This document shows positions 23,801-32,550 of a DNA stretch of 64,000 nt, one piece after another. Position 1 is the first letter of the stretch. The number at the start of each line of letters is the position of its first letter. Position numbers and translations under genes: made by a program. Below the pieces are notes generated by a model. It ran no database searches and had not been told where the DNA came from. It was given only the letters and a program-made list of their open reading frames with translations. Source of the DNA: Oxytricha trifallax (lineage: Eukaryota > Ciliophora > Spirotrichea > Sporadotrichida > Oxytrichidae); assembly GCA_000711775.1 (NCBI GenBank), contig ARYC01017522.1, forward strand, positions 1 to 64,000. The letters are read 5' to 3'.

Positions 23801-26800
23801 CTATTAATGAATTTCAAGTTTTAATTTATAGACTTCTGGATCCTATCCTTTAAAATCTTACTATTAAATATGGGCATCTTATAGGAGGTCAACCCTGTAA
23901 AGATACGTGGAGAAGGTTCGCAGAAGCTGTAACAAACTTCAGAGATGGAGCTCCATTTTTATCAATTTAGTTCCATTAAATTAGTACTAAATTTGTTTAA
24001 ATTTAATTAGTACCGGTACTAAATTCGTTTAAGTTTAATTGGTACCAATTTAATAGTACCAAAACTTAATTAGTACCTAGTTTTAATCCAGTGAGGTTTT
24101 AATGGAAAAGTTCCAATCTGGTTCAAAACTTAATTGGTACCAGTACCAACCTGAACTTTATCTGAGTTGGTACCAGAATCAAAATTATTAAGTGCAAAAT
24201 TACAAAAATTATAGTTATAAACTGAGTATAAATATGAAGTCTTAGAGCTGAGATAAAATCATCATTAATGCCTAAGCAACTCCTATATAGTCCAGCTATA
24301 GCTATAGAGGTTTTAAGAGCTTTATAATAGAAATCTAAATTTGAATTTAAACATGGCGGTCAACTTAAATCGTAGTGCGGCACTTTTAGGAGCAGGTCAA
24401 TCAATGCTTAACTTTGGTTCAACCAAAAAACAAGAAGTTATATATATTGAGAGGGAGGCAGAGCTAAGAGCTCTTGAATTTGAAGCACAGGTTTTTATTA
24501 TATAGGTTTAAAACATGAAAGAGAAAGCTGAAATAGAAGTTTAAACATTAATAAAAGATGTTGAGGAAGAAAAGGAACAGCTTCAGATTTAAAGGATTAA
24601 AACTTTTGAATGCTAAGACTGCTAAAATTTTTTCTCTACTGATTCCAGTTTGAAGAGACATATGAAAGAGGTTCACTCTGGGAAAGCTAAGGTGTATTTT
24701 AAGCATGATAAGGTCGATGGCAGGTACTAGTGCACGACTTGTGAGAAGTCTTATACTCACTCAGCTAAAGTTAAGAAACATATGCAGAAGCATCACCTAA
24801 GTGAGTTCTTGATTTAAGATAAAGAGACTTAGAAATTAGTGCCCGCTAAAAGAAAATCTAATAATCTTGAGACTTAAAAAGAACAACAGGAGAAGCTCAA
24901 GAGGCAGAAGCGAATAGAATTAATGAATCAACCTGCTGGTAATGTCTTTTTAGCATGCTTTTAAGAGAGAGCCATGTATATTCCTGCACTAAATGCAGTA
25001 GACCTTAGCAGTTGTATTGAAAACTACTTACATATAAACGTACCTGCTAAAGCAAAACTCATAGTGGTTGATGACTATGCCTACAAGGTATATCCTTTCA
25101 GCTATCTCCTTAAAAACGAGCAGTATCAAAATGAGTTTGCTAACGAATATATTGTACTTAGAGAGGCTTAGAAAAAAGATTGCAAGAATTTGCTCAAGCT
25201 AGATGGTGTTATTTTAGGGTTTGGTTTCATCGCACTAAGGCTAAAAAAGTTTGAAATGACTCTCCGAGATTATCTATATTAAAACAGATACCCAGATGAC
25301 TTGAATGATATTCTATCTAATATGATAAAGGGTGTTTAGGAACTTCACGAGCTTGGATACGTTCATAGAGATTTGAAGCCTGAAAATGTTATGCTAAACC
25401 TTTGCCCTTTAGAAGTAGTTGTAATCGATTTTAATAGAGCCTTAAGATAAGAGATTGTAACCTTAGCAAAGGTTCTTGGTACTCCAGGTTACTTCCCAAT
25501 CAGAGAGAAATGGACTAATGGCTCTATTTAGTGGGATGTTTGGGCAATAGCTGCAATAATTTTAGAGTGCGATATGGAGAGCATGACTTACATTAATACA
25601 AAATATGAAAAATAATCAATAAATCTAGCTGAGAAGCACATAAAACAAGATGATGTATGCTAAGAAATAAAGAAGATTGTAGAGAAGATAATAGTAAGAG
25701 CTCCAGCATATCCAAGACAATCCTTAGACGATATGCTCGAACCACTAAAGAAAGCGAGATTCAAGAGATACAACAAAGACAAGCAAGTAAAATTCGTGTG
25801 ATATAATTAAACTAATACTCATTAAATACATATTAAAGTCTCAATAAACTTCCGTTTTCCCTACTAACCCTAATAAAACCCCAACTTTACCCTACTATTC
25901 AAAGCACTTATAAACCTCACTAAGGGGTTTTGGGGTTTTGATTGCGAAACCTCTGGGTCATTCATAGCATCATCATATAAGTTAGTCGCTGAGTTTCTGG
26001 ATAGTTTGGAATATCTGCAAACTTTACATCTTAAGTTTTCAAAGCTTTCTTCTCTTCTCAGAGTATTGCTCTTAAAAATTAAATTTTAGTACCTTCCATC
26101 GTTGACAGGAACAAACCAACTACATAATCAAGATTAGTTACTATGAGTTCATTACCTTGCTGCACCAGGTCGCGATGCGAATCCTCTTTGCCTCTAAATC
26201 TTTGAATCAATTCTTGGGCTTGCACTCTTTTCATTGCATCATTCATTGACTCCATCTTGTTTACAGACCTAAGAAATGATATTCATATTTAAGTTTATTG
26301 ATTTCAATTATATACCTCTGTAAAACTTACTATTAAATATGGGCATCTTAAAGGAGGTCAAAAACTTGAGAGATTGATAACAATTTCTACTGTAATAGTT
26401 CCATATTTTTTAATTTAATTTGGTAAGTACTTGATTATGAGTAGCTCTTAAAATGCTAGTACTTAATTAGAAGCATTAATTAAAGCTAGTACTTAATTAG
26501 GAGCACCCTAAATTTAATCATAAAATCACAAAATATCTCCTTAAGCAGTCAAAACCCCAAAACCCCTTAATGAGTTTTATATGTGTTTTGATTGATGAGG
26601 GTAATGTTGGGGATTAGGGTTTCTTTTTGATTAATTTCATTCTTGTTGTTAGATTCAATGAAATTTTTTATTTTCAAGGTTGAGATCTTTAATCTTTTAT
26701 TTTTTATCATCACTACATCTATATAAATGTAATGTAAAAATTATTTCACTAGAAGAATTTAGAGGAAAGTACATTAATTGTTCACTATAGTTAGTTAATT

Positions 26801-29800
26801 TAAAAAGCTTAAATTTATGAAAACATCATCTTATAATTCTTAGAGACTCCATTTTTTTAATATTTTGGTACCAACTTAGAAAAAATTCAGGTTGGTACTG
26901 GTACCAATTAGGTTTTGAACAATATTGGAACTTTTCCATTAAAACCTCATTAGATTACAACTTGGTACTAATCAAGTTTTGGTACTATTAAATTGGTACC
27001 AATTAAAATTAAACTAATTTAGTACCGGTACTAATTAAATTTTAACAAATTTAGTACTAATTTAATGGAATTTAATAGGTTAAAATGTAAATCCATCTCT
27101 AAAACTTGTTACAGTTTTTGCATACTTTCTCAACGTATCTTTATCAGGTTGACCTCCTATAAGTTGGCCATATTTAATAAGAGTCTAAAATATAAGTGTC
27201 ATTAGAAATACAAAATTTTAAGATTGATCTCCATTTATAACAAGTCTTATTATTAAATTAGAAAGTTAATTGCTAGGTGGTACCAACCACTTGGGACTTT
27301 CTGATAGAGCTTTCTACTACACTAAGGCCTACCGAGGGCAGGTATGGGGTTGCTGGGCGCAACGCATGAGGGACCAGTCGGCGGGGTTCAATCTGTCAGC
27401 GTACACTCCCGAGTGAGCTGGATCCTAAGATTTCCCTGCATTAGATGAGTCTACTGGCTTGAGTTCAGTTTCCTAGGTAATAGGGAGCAGGATGAAGGTA
27501 CGCTCTGCCTTCAAAAATGAGAAGACGAAAACCATTGAAGCCAACGATAAGGATTTTTCTCCCACACCGGGTTAGGGTGCTGAAGCTACCACAGCGAAAG
27601 GATAGGGATTACGTTTCCCAGCAGCGGTGGGACCGGTAAGCGTTTTTCTCCATCTTCTGTCACTCTGGTAGGATCCTACGAGCTCTGTCCTCCATGGTGA
27701 AAACCCGGTTGACATCTTGATTTAAGGTGAAGACTAGGTGATAGCAAGAATGGTTTTTTCGGAGTTTTCTACTTCACGACTGCCACGTCACGGAATTTTC
27801 CACGTCAACTCATTCAGATACGTCTACGTCACGACTAAGATTGATGGTTTGATTTTAGTATTAAACAGTGATTTGTTAAATTTATTTGATTTTAATCACT
27901 TAATCACTCACTCATAACAAGTCTTAAACTAAAACATGAAAAAATTAAATCTACCAAACTCCTTAAAATGACTCATTTTAAGCGTATTTTTCATTTAAAT
28001 TCTACTTATGTTACCAAACTTTTTTGTATTGGATGAAAATATGATAATAAAGAACGCTAGCCATAAGAAATAAAAGTTTTGAATTGATTTTGAAAATAAT
28101 TTTTTATAAAAACTTAAAAAATATTTGTGTATAAATGGCAATTTTTTAAAAAGATGCAATCATCAAATTTCATAAAAATGATGAGTAAAAGTAAAAACTT
28201 ATGAAAAAAATGTAAAATAGAAATTAATGTCACTCAATCTTAATATTTTTATTTAAAAATGCTCTAACATACTTTTAATTATAAGATGACATAAGTTGAG
28301 AATAAAAAAATTGATCATATAAAACTTTCATAATTTCATATATTGACTGAAAATGATGCTTCCTAACACAAATAAACCCTAATCCCCAACATTACCCTCA
28401 TAAATTAAAACACATATAAAACTCATTAAAGGGTTTTGGGGTTTTGAGTACGTAATTAAATAGGTGCACCTCCTAAATCGGTACGTACTATAATCAAATT
28501 ATTATTGATAGTAAAAATGGTTACTTTCTCACCCATATTTAGAGCTGGATCGTCTCTTAACACTCATATTTCATCTCTAATACTCTAAGAACTTCCCTTG
28601 AAACTTGTAGGCATGCAAAGCTCTAATATAAGCTCTCAATTAGAGGCAGTTTAATAATTTTAAATTCAAATTTAAATATGAGCGCTAACATTTTAAGAAA
28701 AACAACAGCACTTCCATCAAACTAAATGAGACTTACCTTTTGCAGCAATAAAAAGTGTGATAGCTGTTATATGAACTCTCATAAAGAACTACCAGAGCTA
28801 TCATTTTAAGTCTCTGTTACTAAAATAGAAATTAATATTGTAGAAATACATTTGAATTTGGAAAATTAATTATAAATATATTTAAATTATTTAAAAATCG
28901 TGGCAGTTAAAGTTGTCCAATTTAAACGATCTTGGGCTTATTTGATAGAGAATTCAAAATTAGCTGGACTTTACAATTGGCGGTACTATTTTATCGCATC
29001 CCTGGAGCGAGATAACTCGACTTTAATTAAACACCTCTAAATTCATTAAATTATGCCCACACATTAAAGTCGAGTTATCTCGCTCCAGGGATGCGATAAA
29101 ATAGTACCGCCAATAGTAAAGTCCAGCTAATTTTGAATTCTCTATCGAATGAGCCCAAGATCGTTTAAATTGGCCAACTTTAACTGCCAAGATTTTAAAA
29201 TAAATTTAAATATATTTATAATTAATTTTCCAAATTCAAATGTATTTCTACAATAATAGAAAATAAATGGCAAACAAGTGTGTGGGAGACAAAGAGGAAG
29301 AGAAAGTTATTAATGAAATTCCTATGCAAACTGAAGAAATAGAAGTATACTTTTGTGAGCTGTGTGAGAGAGATTTCGCTCATAAATCAAGCTGCTAAAG
29401 ACATATGAAGGGAGCATAGAGAAGCCAAACCTGCTGTATATTTAAAGCATGACAAAATCGATGGGAATTATGATTGTTTTGAGTGCCATAAGCAGTACTC
29501 TTTTACAAGAGACTTAAAGAAGCATCTTTTGAAAGCCCACAAGAAAGAAATAGAAGTTGAAGATTAAGACACTCAGCTGAAGTTGCTCAACAAAAGAAAA
29601 GCAAGGGAGCCTCTTTAAGTTGCTGAGCTATAACAAGCAAGCGAATCAGAGATATGTGAGGATTGCACGCAGCCTCTTAGCATCAGAAATCACTAAAATC
29701 ATGATTAAAATATAATACAAGAAAATTCCAGTACTTGCATAGATTGATTTAGATACTTCTCTCTAAAGCTACCTAATTCAAGAAGACTCCTATGACAAGA

Positions 29801-31165
29801 AAGTTATTAAGGATGATCATTATGCTTACAAGGTATATCCTTTCAACTATATTCTTAGAGATGATAAATATTAGATAAATTTTACAAACGAGTATTAAGT
29901 ACTCACTCAGGCTAAGTTTAGAGAGTGCAAATACTTAATAAAGCTAGATGCTGTTCTCCTTGCCAAAGATCATGTAGCTTTCAGACTACCACTCTTTGAA
30001 ATGACACCCAGAGATTTCATAACTGATCAAAGAAATCATAGATAGCTTGCATTAATATCAACCTAAGCTATACAAGGTATCAAAGAGCTTCATAAGTTAG
30101 GCTTTGTTCACAGAGATCTCAAGCCTGAGAATATAATGTTGAACTTTTCACCAGTAAAAGTAACAATTATTGATTTCAACAGAGCCTTAAGAGTGGAAGT
30201 ATCAAGGCTTGGAACTGTAATGGGAACGCAAGGGTACTATCCAGAAAGAGAGGACTGGAGAGATGGAGACTTTTAATGGGATGTGTGGGCTTTAGCAGCA
30301 ATAATAATAGAGTGCGATATGCCTCGCAATGAATACTACTCTACAAGATTCGAGAAGGATGCTAAACAAAGAATAAGGCAATTTATTGACAAAACAAGAG
30401 TATCTCAATCAATGAAGCAAATGTCAGAGTCAATAATAATAAAACCAAACTCAAGATCAGACATATCAATAGAGTAGATAGAGTTGTGGTTAAGTAAGAT
30501 AAACTTCAGACCTCTCCCACATGATCCAAAAGTGCATTTTGAGTGATTAAATTAAATTTATTTACTATAAATTTCACATTAAATCTATTAATAACCCCAA
30601 CCCCTATCTAATTCCCTACAAATCAAAGCACTTATAAACCTCAATAAGGGGTTTTGGGGTTTTGACTGTTTTAGTTATAAATTATAGAATTTAATTATAA
30701 ATTATAAAATATATAATAATTGCTTAAAAATCATAGTAAACTGCCTCAACCTAGAAACTTACTACTGACCAAAAAGACTAAACTTTCAATTTCTTATTGG
30801 AATCCCTTAAAGTCTTAGTGAGAAGCTCATTGTTCGAGGTTTACAAGCAAAGAAATACAGCAATAAGATGCAAAAGGCAAAAGGAGTATGTCAAGCAACT
30901 TCAATAGGACTTAATTGATCGATAGAATGAGGCATCTAAATTTATTGGAGTTAAGAACATATCAGACCACAATTAAAGTATACAAACTTTTGATGAAGCA
31001 AATTTAATTTAACAACATATGTAATTATTTATTAAGCTGAATAACAGTAAATGTAACAAAGCTTATTATAACAAAGAAGATTTTTAAACATAGTGGTTAA
31101 AAAAAAAGATGTTACAAAAACTACGTTCTTACCGGCGGTTGACTCACTAAAAAGAAGATGAAAAG
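17876..31165 (+). CDS. Gene B: bZIP-like paralogue, heavily interrupted
   Basis: Paralogue of A and C. Segments: N-terminus from ATG 17876 (MNKKIISRTDSFLDVVGRLR), 18210-18310 (SPKQSFSGPEQNNTT), 18700-18830 (QEATNI), 19965-20335 (LEMTEYTIYNHCIHDDQ, CKCVYGISVEMNKG, FSLVFQTTIIDKYLTFNFE, YLKKGNNSVILSK), then 30760-31163 with the bZIP-like part (RNTAIRCKRQKEYVKQL). It is interrupted by the 18830-19897 TIR element and the TBE at 20339-30664. The bZIP basic region is nearly identical to that of A, so this half is conserved despite the insertions. If those elements are removed during macronuclear development the gene could still be expressed; this is inference. Confidence 0.6.
18830..19897. mobile_element. 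1.07-kb TIR element carrying a cysteine-rich gene
   Basis: Long terminal inverted repeats of about 240 bp (left 18830-19075, right about 19650-19897) with blocks such as CCAGTAATTTGGA and GTGCTTAATGCTATTTTGAT. Flanked by AATATT at 18824-18829 and 19898-19903, a likely 6-bp target duplication. The interior (about 19075-19650) is much richer in GC than the arms and encodes a Cys-rich protein on the minus strand. No transposase is inside, so it would need help in trans. It looks like a Pack-type element, meaning a non-autonomous transposon holding a piece of a cellular gene. Confidence 0.7.
19085..19641 (-). CDS. Cysteine-rich protein (captured gene fragment)
   Basis: From ATG 19641: a 103-aa open frame rich in Cys pairs (DCTGCKP, CSACLSDQYGG, CADCMDQC, DGCVCDVGHDNC), reminiscent of furin-like or leishmanolysin C-terminal repeats but not assigned. 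It needs no reassigned stops. A TGA at 19330 closes this frame; a GTAAGT donor at about 19277 and a further open stretch (ITIDQLTDGVFEFL, then a hydrophobic VLVVICVSGLMVSCTV) suggest later exons running to the left repeat. Base composition is unlike the flanks. Likely a transduplicated gene piece; function unknown. Confidence 0.6.
20021..20088 (+). other. IES in gene B with pointer AAAT
   Basis: AAAT at 20021-20024 and 20085-20088. Deleting 20025-20088 (64 nt) joins HDDQLK to CKCVYGIS in frame, at the same codon as the IESs of genes A (65 nt) and C (693 nt). No GT-AG borders are available. Confidence 0.7.
20417..21430 (+). CDS. TBE transposase, copy 2
   Basis: Tc1/mariner-type transposase. 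Visible: DEQYIDLVFKMRYGCD near the N-terminus, KYWAHFSLDQRAIMLHRQFP, first catalytic Asp in IKFIHADEAVFTFNTF, second in EIILFVDNFSVHK, Glu in NVPYSPQFNGIELYWGILK. The N-terminal frame near the ATG and near 20575 is disturbed, and one shift is needed around 21190, so it is probably inactive, but all three catalytic residues remain. Ends TGA 21428-21430, 12 nt before the convergent stop of the 22-kDa gene. Confidence 0.85.
22018..22989 (+). CDS. TBE transposase, copy 3, internally deleted
   Basis: Start ATG at 22018 (MRNRNQRFLGSIYDEKYL). The first catalytic motif is present (IKFIHADEAVFTFNTF) and so is the third (NVPYSPQFNGIEF), but the sequence jumps from HPRSIKRE to ESKKAYEELKITP: the stretch with the second Asp (ILFVDNFS in copy 2) is missing, about 30 residues. 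A TGA lies in frame at the place where copy 1 also has one. The protein cannot be catalytic, so mobility of this copy would depend on transposase from elsewhere. Stop 22987-22989, 6 nt from the convergent 22-kDa stop. Confidence 0.88.
22996..23786 (-). CDS. TBE 22-kDa-type protein, copy 3, intact with two introns
   Basis: Start ATG 23786 (MESFNEQMKRVEAQEMISRF). Two GT-AG introns, 23651-23686 (36 nt) and 23232-23257 (26 nt); the exons then total 729 nt, 242 codons plus stop, with no TGA inside. Conserved blocks: TMEGTKISFLKAILCEEKKA, EIPNYPEISVTNLYEDSM, KLPERNFFFGVLGTI, KKRYSISPED, GTGIFLMKE, HRERKSQTIH, and a charged C-terminus ending KSSFDM. No known domain recognised. Introns at the same positions in all readable copies argue that the gene is really transcribed and spliced. 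Confidence 0.88.
23945..24185. promoter_or_regulatory. Divergent promoter region with repeated GTAC palindromes
   Basis: Between the divergent 22-kDa and kinase genes of TBE copy 3. It contains many short palindromic units such as AATTAGTACC, GGTACTAAATT and TTGGTACCAA. TBE copy 4 carries the same sort of array (26860-27060), and copy 5 has a related one (TAATTAAGTAC, about 58400-58560). A role in transcription or protein binding is inference from position and repetition. Confidence 0.5.
24353..25801 (+). CDS. TBE 57-kDa zinc-finger/kinase protein, copy 3, intact
   Basis: 482 aa, open throughout in ciliate code (start MAVNLNRSAALLGAG, stop TGA 25799-25801). Two C2H2 fingers at about residues 84-125: CQDCQNFFSTDSSLKRHMK and CTTCEKSYTHSAKVKKHMQ, each followed by the last His. 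A protein-kinase-like domain follows: YAYKVYPFSYL (likely ATP lysine), GYVHRDLKPENVML (catalytic loop), VVIDFNRALR in place of the usual DFG, GTPGYFP, and WDVWAIAAIILE. The change of DFG to DFN is shared with copies 2 and 5, so it is ancestral. DNA binding by the fingers is likely; kinase activity is unproven. Confidence 0.92.
26550..28446. mobile_element. TBE transposon copy 4, short non-autonomous derivative
   Basis: 1.9-kb element with TBE ends (CAAAACCCCAAAACCCC left) and extended inverted ends of about 70 bp. Flanked by AGT at 26547-26549 and 28447-28449; the uninterrupted site is visible in TBE copy 5 near 58420. Inside are GTAC-rich promoter repeats (26860-27060), the 5' leader of a 22-kDa gene (27100-27230) and an unrelated GC-rich block (27290-27845). 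No transposase or kinase sequence remains. Confidence 0.85.
27290..27845. other. GC-rich block of unknown origin inside TBE copy 4
   Basis: About 550 bp much richer in GC than its surroundings. It has no long open frame in either code that I could follow (the longest seen, from about 27281, ends at a TGA near 27416). Near the right end are repeats of CACGTCA (about 27783, 27801, 27831). A GGGGTTCAATCTG motif recalls a tRNA B-box, but no A-box or cloverleaf was found. It could be captured DNA, a LINE/SINE piece or an RNA gene. Confidence 0.4.
28678..30546 (+). pseudogene. TBE zinc-finger/kinase gene, copy 2, disrupted
   Basis: Start MSANILRKTTALPSNQMRLT. A 418-bp palindromic element splits it after TKIEIN. 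The first zinc finger (CELCERDFAHKSSCQRHMK) is followed by a frame disturbance that copy 5 shares; the second finger region (CFECHKQYSFTRDLKKHLL) is recognisable. The kinase part is well kept: YAYKVYPFNYIL, GFVHRDLKPENIML, VTIIDFNRALR, GTQGYYPERE, WDVWALAAIIIECDM; stop TGA 30544-30546. Further frame changes occur around 29690-29720. Confidence 0.85.
28837..29254. mobile_element. Palindromic element, family F1, copy 2
   Basis: 418 bp, nearly perfect inverted repeat with arms of about 190 bp, ends ATTGTAGAAATACATTTGAA. The arms share GATAGAGAATT, TAGCTGGACTTTA, GGTAC and TATCGCATCC with the element at 9348-9712. The paralogous TBE copy 5 (minus strand, about 58040) has the uninterrupted site, and the flanks here join to exactly that sequence, so no target duplication is visible. 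Confidence 0.8.
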
Positions 31166-31169
31166 GTAA

Positions 31170-32540
31170 AGAAATTTAAATAATTCCTATTAATATTATC
31201 AAATAAATCTTAAATTTTGTTCTTTAAATCAATGAAATTACTATTGAGAGGAAAAGAATAAATTTTAAATTAATAGAATTATAAGATTGAGAGTAATTCC
31301 TTGAAAATGAAACTATAATATTAATTTTTAATTGAAAAATTGCTAATTAAATGCATATAGAGTAGAATTTTAATTCTATACGATTTATAATCGTAAATTT
31401 TTGAATAACTTTTGAAACATCTATTTTTATAATTCATATCAATTTTCTATTATTAAAAACTGGTATATAAACCAAATAACAAGTTATAATAATTCTTAAA
31501 TCTTATTTTTTAATTTTTAAAATTCAGTTTTATTAATTATTAAATTAAGAGAAAGGAATTTAATAGATTTTGTGATGATAAAATTTAACCAATGGAAATT
31601 ATTTTCCATGTTAATTTTTTTATTTTATCTTAAACTTATTTAATTTCAAAATTTTCTTGTTTTTTAGCTTACATTTAAAAAAATTTTGGTTCTTACAAAC
31701 TAAATATTTTAATATTGATAAATAATAATTACTTTCTATTAATACTTAATTTTTTCCTCTCTATTTTTATTGACCCTAATTTTTCGATTTAATTTTTATA
31801 AGAAACCTTTTGAATTTATTATTCCTTATTATTTTTAAATAAGTCCTTAGTGAATAATTTCTAAAATGTAAAATAGTTTATAAACTCTGTTATTAGAGTT
31901 TCTCAATAGAATATCTGTTTAAAATAATTGAAATTAGAATTTATAAATATGGAATTAGTTAAAATATAAGCTCTGGTATTAAAATTATTAAATAAAAAAC
32001 AATTAACAACATTGCATTATAAGATATAATCATTAACTCATCGTTTGAAAATTTACTACAATACCATCATCCATTTTATATTATACTAAATTATCAATTT
32101 TGATAATTTTTTAATTTGATAATATATGCTGTATTTGTCAATCCTTGAAAAACGTTTACTTACCATGATGATAAAATTTATTATTATTATTGATATAGAA
32201 GTAATCATGAAATTTAGAATTTATGTAGAATATTCCATATTTTAACATTAATAATTTATTGGAAGTAATAGATAAAATGACATTAATATAATATCATAAC
32301 TTAATGTAGATATGATATTTCTGAAGTGCAGCCGACTTCTTATAAAATTTTTATAAATAAAATAAAATTGAAACTCTCATAAATAAATTTTACACAATCA
32401 ACAAAGTTTATAAAGTGTTTTGCTATTTTTATGCTAATTATCTATAATCCTAAGATATTATAACAATATATATTTCTTACTTCATAATTTCTGGAGATAG
32501 ATTTAAATAACATAAAGTAATTCATTAATAATTGAAAATT
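31170..32540. other. AT-rich intergenic region
   Basis: Between the last recognised segment of gene B and the ATG of D1. It may hold a last small B segment, because a GTAAAG donor-like site follows the last coding triplets at 31163. Nothing else recognised. Confidence 0.4.
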
Positions 32541-32550
32541 CATTTAAGAT

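Larger units (their letters stand above)
21917..25940. mobile_element. TBE transposon copy 3, 4.02 kb, end to end
   Basis: Complete element with both C4A4-bearing ends (CAAAACCCCAAAACCCC left, its complement right) and a perfect ATT duplication (21914-21916 and 25941-25943). Gene order: transposase plus, 22-kDa-type minus, zinc-finger/kinase plus. The last two genes are fully open, while the transposase has lost an internal piece. Inserted in TBE copy 2, so it is younger than that copy. Confidence 0.92.
21443..26255 (-). pseudogene. TBE 22-kDa-type gene, copy 2, split by TBE copy 3
   Basis: The 5' part is at 25944-26255 (start ATG 26255, MESMNDAMKRVQAQELIQRF) and the 3' part at 21443-21916. 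TBE copy 3 sits between them with an ATT duplication, cutting the region that in copy 5 reads DPEVSQYLPTKKQLSNK. The second intron (CTTGTAAGACTTG...CTTTAG) is preserved near 21680. Closest relative in the window is the gene at 58763-59552. Confidence 0.85.
20339..30664. mobile_element. TBE transposon copy 2 (host of two nested TBEs)
   Basis: Left end diverged (ACACCAAAACCCC...), right end GGGGTTTTGGGGTTTTG; flanks ATT at 20336-20338 and ACT at 30665-30667, both ANT. It holds transposase (plus), a split 22-kDa gene (minus) and the kinase gene (plus). TBE copy 3 (21917-25940) is inserted in its 22-kDa gene, TBE copy 4 (26550-28446) in its divergent promoter region, and a palindromic F1 element in its kinase gene. 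Without the insertions it is about 4.0 kb, the usual TBE size. It lies inside gene B. Confidence 0.88.

Noticed and set aside
24548-24760. Minus-strand ORF
   Set aside because: Shadow of the zinc-finger part of the intact 57-kDa gene.
27290-27845. rRNA or tRNA gene
   Set aside because: No rRNA core motif and no cloverleaf could be drawn; a B-box-like string alone is not enough.
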